A DNA stretch of 64,000 bases, taken from Pardosa pseudoannulata. Lineage: Eukaryota > Arthropoda > Arachnida > Araneae > Lycosidae. This document shows, piece by piece, positions 41,455 to 55,815 of this stretch (positions are counted from its first letter, which is position 1; each line of letters starts with the position of its first letter). The position numbers and the translations under genes were made by a program. The stretch is taken from the NCBI GenBank assembly GCA_032207245.1, contig CM063510.1, forward strand, positions 163,832,737 to 163,896,736, in the 5' to 3' direction. Under the pieces are notes generated by a model. It saw only the letters and a program-made list of their open reading frames with translations. It did no database searches and was not told where the DNA came from.

Positions 41455-44400
41455 ACGGACGACTCACTTAAGAGCCGACTGATGAGGAACTAAAATAACT
41501 CGCTTCATCGCCTTTTCTTAAAAAATCTTCCCCGATCCAGGACTTAGAATTATTTCTCTAAGTACAAATAATAGCATTATATTCAAAGTTTTTCGGAACA
41601 CAGGAAAAGAAAAACTCATAAGTTTATTCTTTTCCCAAAAGAGAGATCTTTACTTCGAAGGATATATACTGTACTGATATGTACTAAACTATATTATAGT
41701 ATAGTATAGTACAGTTGGTTCTGAATAAACAATATATGAAAGCGAATTTGCAAATTTTCGGATGTGTAGAAATGCAAATTCGATACGTCTCTCAAATCGT
41801 ATTCCAGACAACACATCCTTCTTATATAAGGCGAAAGTTTATGAAAGGAGCTATAGGTTTATTCTAGTAGCATCGGAAACTGTGCCTGAGATTCTCCGTA
41901 GATAACGTCGCGCTCTAGGTTCTAATAAAACCGATTGAACGGACGACTCACTTAAGAGCCGACTGATGAGGAACTAAAATAACTCGCTTCATCGCCTTTT
42001 CTTAAAAAATCTTCCCCGATCCAGGACTTAGAATTATTTCTCTAAGTACAAATAATAGCATTATATTCAAAGTTTTTCGGAACACAGGAAAAGAAAAACT
42101 CATAAGTTTATTCTTTTCCCAAAAGAGAGATCTTTACTTCGAAGGATATATACTGTACTGATATGTACTAAACTATATTATAGTATAGTATAGTACAGTT
42201 GGTTCTGAATAAACAATATATGAAAGCGAATTTGCAAATTTTCGGATGTGTAGAAATGCAAATTCGATACGTCTCTCAAATCGTATTCCAGACAACACAT
42301 CCTTCTTATATAAGGCGAAAGTTTATGAAAGGAGCTATAGGTTTATTCTAGTAGCATCGGAAACTGTGCCTGAGATTCTCCGTAGATAACGTCGCGCTCT
42401 AGGTTCTAATAAAACCGATTGAACGGACGACTCACTTAAGAGCCGACTGATGAGGAACTAAAATAACTCGCTTCATCGCCTTTTCTTAAAAAATCTTCCC
42501 CGATCCAGGACTTAGAATTATTTCTCTAAGTACAAATAATAGCATTATATTCAAAGTTTTTCGGAACACAGGAAAAGAAAAACTCATAAGTTTATTCTTT
42601 TCCCAAAAGAGAGATCTTTACTTCGAAGGATATATACTGTACTGATATGTACTAAACTATATTATAGTATAGTATAGTACAGTTGGTTCTGAATAAACAA
42701 TATATGAAAGCGAATTTGCAAATTTTCGGATGTGTAGAAATGCAAATTCGATACGTCTCTCAAATCGTATTCCAGACAACACATCCTTCTTATATAAGGC
42801 GAAAGTTTATGAAAGGAGCTATAGGTTTATTCTAGTAGCATCGGAAACTGTGCCTGAGATTCTCCGTAGATAACGTCGCGCTCTAGGTTCTAATAAAACC
42901 GATTGAACGGACGACTCACTTAAGAGCCGACTGATGAGGAACTAAAATAACTCGCTTCATCGCCTTTTCTTAAAAAATCTTCCCCGATCCAGGACTTAGA
43001 ATTATTTCTCTAAGTACAAATAATAGCATTATATTCAAAGTTTTTCGGAACACAGGAAAAGAAAAACTCATAAGTTTATTCTTTTCCCAAAAGAGAGATC
43101 TTTACTTCGAAGGATATATACTGTACTGATATGTACTAAACTATATTATAGTATAGTATAGTACAGTTGGTTCTGAATAAACAATATATGAAAGCGAATT
43201 TGCAAATTTTCTTATGTGTAGAAATGCAAATTCGATACGTCTCTCAAATCGTATTCCAGACAACACATCCTTCTTATATAAGGCGAAAGTTTATGAAAGG
43301 AGCTATAGGTTTATTCTAGTAGCATCGGAAACTGTGCCTGAGATTCTCCGTAGATAACGTCGCGCTCTAGGTTCTAATAAAACCGATTGAACGGACGACT
43401 CACTTAAGAGCCGACTGATGAGGAACTAAAATAACTCGCTTCATCGCCTTTTCTTAAAAAATCTTCCCCGATCCAGGACTTAGAATTATTTCTCTAAGTA
43501 CAAATAATAGCATTATATTCAAAGTTTTTCGGAACACAGGAAAAGAAAAACTCATAAGTTTATTCTTTTCCCAAAAAAGAGATCTTTACTTCGAAGGATA
43601 TATACTGTACTGATATGTACTATACTATATTATAGTATAGTACAGTTGGTTCTGAATAAACAATATATGAAAGCGAATTTGCAAATTTTCGGATGTGTAG
43701 AAATGCAAATTCGATACGTCTCTCAAATCGTATTCCAGACAACACATCCTTCTTATATAAGGCGAAAGTTTATGAAAGGAGCTATAGGTTTATTCTAGTA
43801 GCATCGGAAACTGTGCCTGAGATTCTCCGTAGATAACGTCGCGCTCTAGGTTCTAATAAAACCGATTGAACGGACGACTCACTTAAGAGCCGACTGATGA
43901 GGAACTAAAATAACTCGCTTCATCGCCTTTTCTTAAAAAATCTTCCCCGATCCAGGACTTAGAATTATTTCTCTAAGTACAAATAATAGCATTATATTCA
44001 AAGTTTTTCGGAACACAGGAAAAGAAAAACTCATAAGTTTATTCTTTTCCCAAAAGAGAGATCTTTACTTCGAAGGATATATACTGTACTGATATGTACT
44101 AAACTATAGTATAGTATAGTACAGTTGGTTCTGAATAAACAATATATGAAAGCGAATTTGCAAATTTTCATGTGTAGAAATGCAAATTCGATACGTCTCT
44201 CAAATCGTATTCCAGACAACACATCCTTCTTATATAAGGCGAAAGTTTATGAAAGGAGCTATAGGTTTATTCTAGTAGCATCGGAAACTGTGCCTGAGAT
44301 TCTCCGTAGATAACGTCGCGCTCTAGGTTCTAATAAAACCGATTGAACGGACGACTCACTTAAGAGCCGACTGATGAGGAACTAAAATAACTCGCTTCAT

Positions 44401-45803
44401 CGCCTTTTCTTAAAAAATCTTCCCCGATCCAGGACTTAGAATTATTTCTCTAAGTACAAATAATAGCATTATATTCAAAGTTTTTCGGAACACAGGAAAA
44501 GAAAAACTCATAAGTTTATTCTTTTCCCAAAAGAGAGATCTTTACTTCGAAGGATATATACTGTACTGATATGTACAAAACTATATTATAGTATAGTATA
44601 GTACAGTACAGTTGGTTCTGAATAAACAATATATGAAAGCGAATTTGCAATTTTTCGGATGTGTAGAAATGCAAATTCGATACGTCTCTCAAATCGTATT
44701 CCAGACAACACATCCTTCTTATATAAGGCGAAAGTTTATGAAAGGAGCTATAGGTTTATTCTAGTAGCATCGGAAACTGTGCCTGAGATTCTCCGTAGAT
44801 AACGTCGCGCTCTAGATTCCAATAAAACCGATTGAACGGACGACTCACTTAAGAGCCGACTGATGAGGAACTAAAATAACTCGCTTCATCGCCTTTTCTT
44901 AAAAAATCTTCCCCGATCCAGGACTTAGAATTATTTCTCTAAGTACAAATAATAGCATTATATTCAAAGTTTTTCGGAACACAGGAAAAGAAAAACTCAT
45001 AAGTTTATTCTTTTCCCAAAAGAGAGATCTTTACTTCGAAGGATATATACTGTACTGATATGTACTAAACTATATTATAGTATAGTATAGTACAGTTGGT
45101 TCTGAATAAACAATATATGAAAGCGAATTTGCAAATTTTCGGATGTGTAGAAATGCAAATTCGATACGTCTCTCAAATCGTATTCCAGACAACACATCCT
45201 TCTTATATAAGGCGAAAGTTTATGAAAGGAGCTATAGGTTTATTCTAGTAGCATCGGAAACTGTGCCTGAGATTCTCCGTAGATAACGTCGCGCTCTAGG
45301 TTCTAATAAAACCGATTGAACGGACGACTCACTTAAGAGCCGACTGATGAGGAACTAAAATAACTCGCTTCATCGCCTTTTCTTAAAAAATCTTCCCCGA
45401 TCCAGGACTTAGAATTATTTCTCTAAGTACAAATAATAGCATTATATTCAAAGTTTTTCGGAACACAGGAAAAGAAAAACTCATAAGTTTATTCTTTTCC
45501 CAAAAGAGAGATCTTTACTTCGAAGGATATATACTGTACTGATATGTACTAAACTATATTATAGTATAGTATAGTACAGTTGGTTCTGAATAAACAATAT
45601 ATGAAAGCGAATTTGCAAATTTTCGGATGTGTAGAAATGCAAATTCGATACGTCTCTCAAATCGTATTCCAGACAACACATCCTTCTTATATAAGGCGAA
45701 AGTTTATGAAAGGAGCTATAGGTTTATTCTAGTAGCATCGGAAACTGTGCCTGAGATTCTCCGTAGATAACGTCGCGCTCTAGGTTCTAATAAAACCGAT
45801 TGA

Positions 45804-46271
45804 ACTAATGAGGAACTAAAATAACTCGCTTCATCGCCTTTTTCTTAAAAAAATCTTCCCCGATCCAGGACTTAGAATTATTTCTCTAAGTACAAATAAT
45901 AGCATTATATTCAAAGTTTTTCGGAACACAGGAAAAGAAAAACTCATAAGTTTATTCTTTTCCCAAAAGAGAGATCTTTACTTCGAAGGATATATACTGT
46001 ACTGATATGTACTAAACTATATTATAGTATAGTATAGTATAGTACAGTTGGTTCTGAATAAACAATATATGAAAGCGAATTTGCAAATTTTCGGATGTGT
46101 AGAAATGCAAATTCGATACGTCTCTCAAATCGTATTCCAGACAACACATCCTTCTTATATAAGGCGAAAGTTTATGAAAGGAGCTATAGGTTTATTCTAG
46201 TAGCATCGGAAACTGTGCCTGAGATTCTCCGTAGATAACGTCGCGCTCTAGGTTCTAATAAAACCGATTGA
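45804..46271 (+). repeat. Truncated monomer with 23-bp deletion
   Basis: TTGAAC joins directly to TAATGAGGAAC at 45805/45806, losing the unit start through GCCGAC. AC occurs at both ends of the lost piece. The homopolymers CTTTTTCTT and AAAAAAATC each gained a base, and the TATAG run has four copies. Confidence 0.88.
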
Positions 46272-49184
46272 ACGGACGACTCACTTAAGAGCCGACTGAT
46301 GAGGAACTAAAATAACTCGCTTCATCGCCTTTTCTTAAAAAATCTTCCCCGATCCAGGACTTAGAATTATTTCTCTAAGTACAAATAATAGCATTATATT
46401 CAAAGTTTTTCGGAACACAGGAAAAGAAAAACTCATAAGTTTATTCTTTTCCCAAAAGAGAGATCTTTACTTCGAAGGATATATACTGTACTGATATGTA
46501 CTAAACTATATTATAGTATAGTATAGTACAGTTGGTTCTGAATAAACAATATATGAAAGCGAATTTGCAAATTTTCGGATGTGTAGAAATGCAAATTCGA
46601 TACGTCTCTCAAATCGTATTCCAGACAACACATCCTTCTTATATAAGGCGAAAGTTTATGAAAGGAGCTATAGGTTTATTCTAGTAGCATCGGAAACTGT
46701 GCCTGAGATTCTCCGTAGATAACGTCGCGCTCTAGGTTCTAATAAAACCGATTGAACGGACGACTCACTTAAGAGCCGACTGATGAGGAACTAAAATAAC
46801 TCGCTTCATCGCCTTTTCTTAAAAAATCTTCCCCGATCCAGGACTTAGAATTATTTCTCTAAGTACAAATAATAGCATTATATTCAAAGATTTTTGGAAC
46901 ACAGGAAAAGAAAAACTCATAAGTTTATTCTTTTCCCAAAAGAGAGATCTTTACTTCGAAGGATATATACTGTACTGATATGTACTAAACTATATTATAG
47001 TATAGTATAGTACAGTTGGTTCTGAATAAACAATATATGAAAGCGAATTTGCAAATTTTCGGATGTGTAGAAATGCAAATTCGATACGTCTCTCAAATCG
47101 TATTCCAGACAACACATCCTTCTTATATAAGGCGAAAGTTTATGAAAGGAGCTATAGGTTTATTCTAGTAGCATCGGAAACTGTGCCTGAGATTCTCCGT
47201 AGATAACGTCGCGCTCTAGGTTCTAATAAAACCGATTGAACGGACGACTCACTTAAGAGCCGACTGATGAGGAACTAAAATAACTCGCTTCATCGCCTTT
47301 TCTTAAAAAATCTTCCCCGATCCAGGACTTAGAATTATTTCTCTAAGTACAAATAATAGCATTATATTCAAAGTTTTTCGGAACACAGGAAAAGAAAAAC
47401 TCATAAGTTTATTCTTTTCCCAAAAGAGAGATCTTTACTTCGAAGGATATATACTGTACTGATATGTACTAAACTATATTATAGTATAGTATAGTATAGT
47501 ACAGTTGGTTCTGAATAAACAATATATGAAAGCGAATTTGCAAATTTTCGGATGTGTAGAAATGCAAATTCGATACGTCTCTCAAATCGTATTCCAGACA
47601 ACACATCCTTCTTATATAAGGCGAAAGTTTATGAAAGGAGCTATAGGTTTATTCTAGTAGCATCGGAAACTGTGCCTGAGATTCTCCGTAGATAACGTCG
47701 CGCTCTAGGTTCTAATAAAACCGATTGAACGGACGACTCACTTAAGAGCCGACTGATGAGGAACTAAAATAACTCGCTTCATCGCCTTTTCTTAAAAAAT
47801 CTTCCCCGATCCAGGACTTAGAATTATTTCTCTAAGTACAAATAATAGCATTATATTCAAAGTTTTTCGGAACACAGGAAAAGAAAAACTCATAAGTTTA
47901 TTCTTTTCCCAAAAGAGAGATCTTTACTTCGAAGGATATATACTGTACTGATATGTACTAAACTATATTATAGTATAGTATAGTACAGTTGGTTCTGAAT
48001 AAACAATATATGAAAGCGAATTTGCAAATTTTCGGATGTGTAGAAATGCAAATTCGATACGTCTCTCAAATCGTATTCCAGACAACACATCCTTCTTATA
48101 TAAGGCGAAAGTTTATGAAACTAGCTATAGGTTTATTCTAGAAGCATCGGAAACTGTGCCTGAGATTCTCCGTAGATAACGTCGCGCTCTAGGTTCTAAT
48201 AAAACCGATTGAACGGACGACTCACTTAAGAGCCGACTGATGAGGAACTAAAATAACTCGCTTCATCGCCTTTTCTTAAAAAATCTTCCCCGATCCAGGA
48301 CTTAGAATTATTTCTCTAAGTACAAATAATAGCATTATATTCAAAGTTTTTCGGAACACAGGAAAAGAAAAACTCATAAGTTTATTCTTTTCCCAAAAGA
48401 GAGATCTTTACTTCGAAGGATATATACTGTACTGATATGTACTAAACTATATTATAGTATAGTATAGTATAGTACAGTTGGTTCTGAATAAACAATATAT
48501 GAAAACGAATTTGCAAATTTCTTATGTGTAGAAATGCAAATTCGATACGTCTCTCAAATCGTATTCCAGACAACACATCCTTCTTATATAAGGCGAAAGT
48601 TTATGAAAGGAGCTATAGGTTTATTCTAGTAGCATCGGAAACTGTGCCTGAGATTCTCCGTAGATAACGTCGCGCTCTAGGTTCTAATAAAACCGATTGA
48701 ACGGACGACTCACTTAAGAGCCGACTGATGAGGAACTAAAATAACTCGCTTCATCGCCTTTTCTTAAAAAATCTTCCCCGATCCAGGACTTAGAATTATT
48801 TCTCTAAGTACAAATAATAGCATTATATTCAAAGTTTTTCGGAACACAGGAAAAGAAAAACTCATAAGTTTATTCTTTTCCCAAAAGAGAGATCTTTACT
48901 TCGAAGGATATATACTGTACTGATATGTACTAAACTATATTATAGTATAGTATAGTACAGTTGGTTCTGAATAAACAATATATGAAAGCGAATTTGCAAA
49001 TTTTCGGATGTGTAGAAATGCAAATTCGATACGTCTCTCAAATCGTATTCCAGACAACACATCCTTCTTATATAAGGCGAAAGTTTATGAAAGGAGCTAT
49101 AGGTTTATTCTAGTAGCATCGGAAACTGTGCCTGAGATTCTCCGTAGATAACGTCGCGCTCTAGGTTCTAATAAAACCGATTGA

Positions 49185-49605
49185 ACGGACTACTCATCCC
49201 CGATCCAGGACTTAGAATTATTTCTCTAAGTACAAATAATAGCATTATATTCAAAGTTTTTCGGAACACAGGAAAAGAAAAACTCATAAGTTTTATTCTT
49301 TTCCCAAAAGAGATCTTTACTTCGAAGGATATATACTGTACTGATATGTACTAAACTATATTATAGTATAGTATAGTACAGTTGGTTCTGAATAAACAAT
49401 ATATGAAAGCGAATTTGCAAATTTTCGGATGTGTAGAAATGCAAATTCGATACGTCTCTCAAATCGTATTCCAGACAACACATCCTTCTTATATAAGGCG
49501 AAAGTTTATGAAAGGAGCTATAGGTTTATTCTAGTAGCATCGGAAACTGTGCCTGAGATTCTCCGTAGATAACGTCGCGCTCTAGGTTCTAATAAAACCG
49601 ATTGA
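49185..49605 (+). repeat. Short monomer with the 62-bp deletion
   Basis: ACGGACTACTCA joins TCCCCGATCC at 49196/49197, the shared 62-bp deletion. Here it follows the ordinary TTGAAC rather than TCGAAC. A base is gained in AGTTTTATTC and two are lost in AAAAGAGATC; length 421 bp. Confidence 0.9.
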
Positions 49606-50089
49606 ACGGACGACTCACTTAAGAGCCGACTGATGAGGAACTAAAATAACTCGCTTCATCGCCTTTTCTTAAAAAATCTTCCCCGATCCAGGACTTAGAA
49701 TTATTTCTCTAAGTACAAATAATAGCATTATATTCAAAGTTTTTCGGAACACAGGAAAAGAAAAACTCATAAGTTTATTCTTTTCCCAAAAGAGAGATCT
49801 TTACTTCGAAGGATATATACTGTACTGATATGTACTAAACTATATTATAGTATAGTATAGTACAGTTGGTTCTGAAAAAACAATATATGAAAGCGAATTT
49901 GCAAATTTTCTTATGTGTAGAAATGCAAATTCGATACGTCTCTCAAATCGTATTCCAGACAACACATCCTTCTTATATAAGGCGAAAGTTTATGAAAGGA
50001 GCTATAGGTTTATTCTAGTAGCATCGGAAACTGTGCCTGAGATTCTCCGTAGATAACGTCGCGCTCTAGGTTCTAATAAAACCGATCGA

Positions 50090-50573
50090 ACGGTCGACTC
50101 ACTTAAGAGCCGACTGATGAGGAACTAAAATAACTCGCTTCATCGCCTTTTCTTAAAAAGATTTCTCCGATCCAGGACTTAGAATTATTTCTTTAAGTAC
50201 AAATAATAGCATTATATTCAAAGATTTTCGGAAGACAGGAAAAGAAAAACTCATAAGTTTATTCTTTTCCCAAAAGAGAGATCTTTACTTCGAAGGATAT
50301 ATAGTGTACTGATATGTGCTAAACTATATTATAGTATAGTATAGTACAGTTGGTTCTGAATAAACAATATATGAAAGCGAATTTGCAAATTTTCGGATGT
50401 GTAGAAATGCAAATTCGATACGTCTCTCAAATCGTATTCCAGACAACACATCCTTCTTATATAAGGCGAAAGTTTATGAAAGGAGCTATAGGTTTATTCT
50501 AGTAGCATCGGAAACTGTGCCTGAGATTCTCCGTAGATAACGTCGCGCTCTAGGTTCTAATAAAACCGATTGA
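50090..50573 (+). repeat. Mosaic monomer, divergent in its first half
   Basis: Changes are clustered before about 50330: GATCGAACGGTCGAC, AAAAAGATTTCTCCG, TCTTTAAGTAC, AAGATTTTCGGAAGACAGG, TATATAGTGTAC and TATGTGCTA. The rest of the unit is consensus. The length stays 484 because gains and losses balance. It resembles the mosaics at 31914 and 37719. Confidence 0.8.
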
Positions 50574-53500
50574 ACGGACGACTCACTTAAGAGCCGACTG
50601 ATGAGGAACTAAAAAACTCGCTTCATCGCCTTTTCTTAAAAATCTTCCCCGATCCAGGACTTAGAATTATTTCTTTAAGTACAAATAATAGCATTATATT
50701 CAAAGTTTTTCGGAACACAGGAAAAGAAAAACTCATAAGTTTATTCTTTTCCCAAAAGAGAGATCTTTACTTCGAAGGATATATACTGTACTGATATGTA
50801 CTAAACTATATTATAGTATAGTATAGTACAGTTGGTTCTGAATAAACAATATATGAAAGCGAATTTGCAAATTTTCGGATGTGTAGAAATGCAAATTCGA
50901 TACGTCTCTCAAATCGTATTCCAGACAACACATCCTTCTTATATAAGGCGAAAGTTTATGAAAGGAGCTATAGGTTTATTCTAGTAGCATCGGAATCTGT
51001 GCCTGGGATTCTTCGTAGATAATGTCGCGCTCTAGGTTCTAATAAACCGATTGAACGGACGACTCACTTAAGAGCCGACTGATGAGGAACTAAAATAACT
51101 CGCTTCATCGCCTTTTCTTAAAAAAATTCCCCGATCGAGGACTTAGAATTATTTCTCTAAGTACAAATAATAGCATTATATTCAAAGTTTTTCGGAACAC
51201 AGGAAAAGAAAAACTCATAAGTTTATTCTTTTCCCAAAAGAGAGATCTTTACTTCGAAGGATATATACTGTACTGATATGTACTAAACTATATTATAGTA
51301 TAGTATAGTACAGTTGGTTCTGAATAAACAATATATGAAAGCGAATTTGCAAATTTTCGGATGTGTAGAAATGCAAATTCGATACGTCTCTCAAATCGTA
51401 TTCCAGACAACACATCCTTCTTATATAAGGCGAAAGTTTATGAAAGGAGCTATAGGTTTATTCTAGTAGCATCGGAAACTGTGCCTGAGATTCTCCGTAG
51501 ATAACGTCGCGCTCTAGGTTCTAATAAAACCGATTGAACGGACGACTCACTTAAGAGCCGACTGATGAGGAACTAAAATAACTCGCTTCATCGCCTTTTC
51601 TTAAAAAATCTTCCCCGATCCAGGACTTAGAATTATTTCTCTAAGTACAAATAATAGCATTATATTCAAAGTTTTTCGGAACACAGGAAAAGAAAAACTC
51701 ATAAGTTTATTCTTTTCCCAAAAGAGAGATCTTTACTTCGAAGGATATATACTGTACTGATATGTACTAAACTATATTATAGTATAGTATAGTACAGTTG
51801 GTTCTGAATAAACAATATATGAAAGCGAATTTGCAAATTTTCGGATGTGTAGAAATGCAAATTCGATACGTCTCTCAAATCGTATTCCAGACAACACATC
51901 CTTCTTATATAAGGCGAAAGTTTATGAAAGGAGCTATAGGTTTATTCTAGTAGCATCGGAAACTGTGCCTGAGATTCTCCGTAGATAACGTCGCGCTCTA
52001 GGTTCTAATAAAACCGATTGAACGGACGACTCACTTAAGAGCCGACTGATGAGGAACTAAAATAACTCGCTTCATCGCCTTTTCTTAAAAAATCTTCCCC
52101 GATCCAGGACTTAGAATTATTTCTCTAAGTACAAATAATAGCATTATATTCAAAGTTTTTCGGAACACAGGAAAAGAAAAACTCATAAGTTTATTCTTTT
52201 CCCAAAAGAGAGATCTTTACTTCGAAGGATATATACTGTACTGATATGTACTAAACTATATTATAGTATAGTATAGTACAGTTGGTTCTGAATAAACAAT
52301 ATATGAAAGCGAATTTGCAAATTTTCGGATGTGTAGAAATGCAAATTCGATACGTCTCTCAAATCGTATTCCAGACAACACATCCTTCTTATATAAGGCG
52401 AAAGTTTATGAAAGGAGCTATAGGTTTATTCTAGTAGCATCGGAAACTGTGCCTGAGATTCTCCGTAGATTACGTCGCGCTCTAGGTTCTAATAAAACCG
52501 ATCGAACGGACTACTCATTTAAGAGCCGACTAATGAGGAACTAAAAAAACTCGCTTCATCGCCTTTTCTTAAAAAATCTTCCCCGATAAAGGACTTAGAA
52601 TTATTTCTCTAAGTACAAATAATAGCATTATATTCAAAGTTTTTCGGAACACAGGAAAAGAAAAACTCATAAGTTTATTCTTTTCCCAAAAGAGAGATCT
52701 TTACTTCGAAGGATATATACTGTACTGATATGTACTAAACTATATTATAGTATAGTATAGTACAGTTGGTTCTGAATAAACAATATATGAAATGGAATTT
52801 GCAAATTTTCGGATGTGTAGAAATGCAAATTCGATACGTCTCTCAAATCGTATTCCAGACAACACATCCTTCTTATATAAGGCGAAAGTTTATGAAAGGA
52901 GCTATAGGTTTATTCTAGTAGCATCGGAAACTGTGCCTGAGATTCTCCGTAGATAACGTCGCGCTCTAGGTTCTAATAAAACCGATTGAACGGACGACTC
53001 ACTTAAGAGCCGACTGATGAGGAACTAAAATAACTCGCTTCATCGCCTTTTCTTAAAAAATCTTCCCCGATCCAGGACTTAGAATTATTTCTCTAAGTAC
53101 AAATAATAGCATTATATTCAAAGTTTTTCGGAACACAGGAAAAGAAAAACTCATAAGTTTATTCTTTTCCCAAAAGAGAGATCTTTACTTCGAAGGATAT
53201 ATACTGTACTGATATGTACTAAACTATATTATAGTATAGTATAGTACAGTTGGTTCTGAATAAACAATATATGAAAGCGAATTTGCAAATTTTCTTATGT
53301 GTAGAAATGCAAATTCGATACGTCTCTCAAATCGTATTCCAGACAACACATCCTTCTTATATAAGGCGAAAGTTTATGAAAGGAGCTATAGGTTTATTCT
53401 AGTAGCATCGGAAACTGTGCCTGAGATTCTCCGTAGATAACGTCGCGCTCTAGGTTCTAATAAAACCGATTGAACGGACGACTCACTTAAGAGCCGACTG

Positions 53501-53957
53501 ATGAGGAACTAAAATAACTCGCTTCATCGCCTTTTCTTAAAAAATCTTCCCCGATCCAGGACTTAGAATTATTTCTCTAAGTACAAATAATAGCATTATA
53601 TTCAAAGTTTTTCGGAACACAGGAAAAGAAAAACTCATAAGTTTATTCTTTTCCCAAAAGAGAGATCTTTACTTCGAAGGATATATACTGTACTGATATG
53701 TACTAAACTATATTATAGTATAGTATAGTACAGTTGGTTCTGAATAAACAATATATGAAAGCGAATTTGCAAATTTTCTTATGTGTAGAAATGCAAATTC
53801 GATACGTCTCTCAAATCGTATTCCAGACAACACATCCTTCTTATATAAGGCGAAAGTTTATGAAAGGAGCTATAGGTTTATTCTAGTAGCATCGGAAACT
53901 GTGCCTGAGATTCTCCGTAGATAACGTCGCGCTCTAGGTTCTAATAAAACCGATCGA

Positions 53958-54373
53958 ACGGACTACTCATCCCCGATCCAGGACTTAGAATTATTTCTCT
54001 AAGTACAAATAATAGCATTATATTCAAAGTTTTTCGGAACACAGGAAAAGAAAAACTCATAAGTTTATTCTTTTCCCAAAAGAGAGATCTTTACTTCGAA
54101 GGATATATACTGTACTGATATGTACTAAACTATATTATAGTATAGTACAGTTTGTTCTGAATAAAAAATATATGAAAGCGAATTTGCAAATTTTCTTATG
54201 TGTAGAAATGCAAATTCGATACGTCTCTCAAATCGTATTCCAGACAACACATCCTTCTTATATAAGGCGAAAGTTTATGAAAGAGCTATAGGTTTATTCT
54301 AGTAGCATCGGAAACTGTGCCTGAGATTCTCCGTAGATAACGTCGCGCTCTAGGTTCTAATAAAACCGATTGA
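53958..54373 (+). repeat. Shortest monomer, 416 bp, with the 62-bp deletion
   Basis: It carries GATCGAAC plus CTACTCA joined to TCCCCGATCC at 53969/53970. It also has two TATAG copies, CAGTTTGTTCTG, ATAAAAAATATATG, the CTTATG loop variant and GAAAGAGC with one base lost. CAGTTTGTTCTG with CTTATG is also found in the unit at 15519. Confidence 0.9.
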
Positions 54374-55815
54374 ACGGACGACTCACTTAAGAGCCGACTG
54401 ATGAGGAACTAAAATAACTCGCTTCATCGCCTTTTCTTAAAAAATCTTCCCCGATCCAGGACTTAGAATTATTTCTCTAAGTACAAATAATAGCATTATA
54501 TTCAAAGTTTTTCGGAACACAGGAAAAGAAAAACTCATAAGTTTATTCTTTTCCCAAAAGAGAGATCTTTACTTCGAAGGATATATACTGTACTGATATG
54601 TACTAAACTATATTATAGTATAGTACAGTTGGTTCTGAATAAACAATATATGAAAGCGAATTTGCAAATTTTCGGATGTGTAGAAATGCAAATTCGATAC
54701 GTCTCTCAAATCGTATTCCAGACAACACATCCTTCTTATATAAGGCGAAAGTTTATGAAAGGAGCTATAGGTTTATTCTAGTAGCATCGGAAACTGTGCC
54801 TGAGATTCTCCGTAGATAACGTCGCGCTCTAGGTTCTAATAAAACCGATTGAACGGACGACTCACTTAAGAGCCGACTGATGAGGAACTAAAATAACTCG
54901 CTTCATCGCCTTTTCTTAAAAAATCTTCCCCGATCCAGGACTTAGAATTATTTCTCTAAGTACAAATAATAGCATTATATTCAAAGTTTTTCGGAACACA
55001 GGAAAAGAAAAACTCATAAGTTTATTCTTTTCCCAAAAGAGAGATCTTTACTTCGAAGGATATATACTGTACTGATATGTACTAAACTATATTATAGTAT
55101 AGTACAGTTGGTTCTGAATAAACAATATATGAAAGCGAATTTGCAAATTTTCGGTTGTGTAGAAATGCAAATTCGATACGTCTCTCAAATCGTATTCCAG
55201 ACAACACATCCTTCTTATATAAGGCGAAAGTTTATGAAAGGAGCTATAGGTTTATTCTAGTAGCATCGGAAACTGTGCCTGAGATTCTCCGTAGATAACG
55301 TCGCGCTCTAGGTTCTAATAAAACCGATTGAACGGACGACTCACTTAAGAGCCGACTAATGAGGAACTAAAAAAACTCGCTTCATCGCCTTTTCTTAAAA
55401 AATCTTCCCCGATATAGGACTTAGAATTATTTCTCTAAGTACAAATAATAGCATTATATTCAAAGTTTTTCGGAACACAGGAAAAGAAAAACTCATAAGT
55501 TTATTCTTTTCCCAAAAGAGAGATCTTTACTTCGAAGGATATATACTGTACTGATATGTACTAAACTATATTATAGTATAGTATAGTACAGTTGGTTCTG
55601 AATAAACAATATATGAAAGCGAATTTGCAAATTTTCGGATGTGTAGAAATGCAAATTCGATACGTCTCTCAAATCGTATTCCAGACAACACATCCTTCTT
55701 ATATAAGGCGAAAGTTTATGAAAGGAGCTATAGGTTTATTCTAGTAGCATCGGAAACTGTGCCTGAGATTCTCCGTAGATAACGTCGCGCTCTAGGTTCT
55801 AATAAAACCGATTGA

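Noticed and set aside
44031..44313. Two overlapping open frames (44031-44222 on -, 44125-44313 on +)
   Set aside because: Both arise in one unit with a 5-bp loss in ACTATAGTATAG and a 2-bp loss in TTTTCATGTG. They lie opposite each other, match nothing known and are absent from neighbouring units.
44516..44713. 65-codon open frame on the - strand
   Set aside because: It depends on an extra GTACA and a substitution in this unit only. No conservation across units.
52329..52544. 71-codon open frame on the + strand
   Set aside because: A single change (GTAGATTACG for GTAGATAACG) removes the usual stop. The rest is ordinary monomer.
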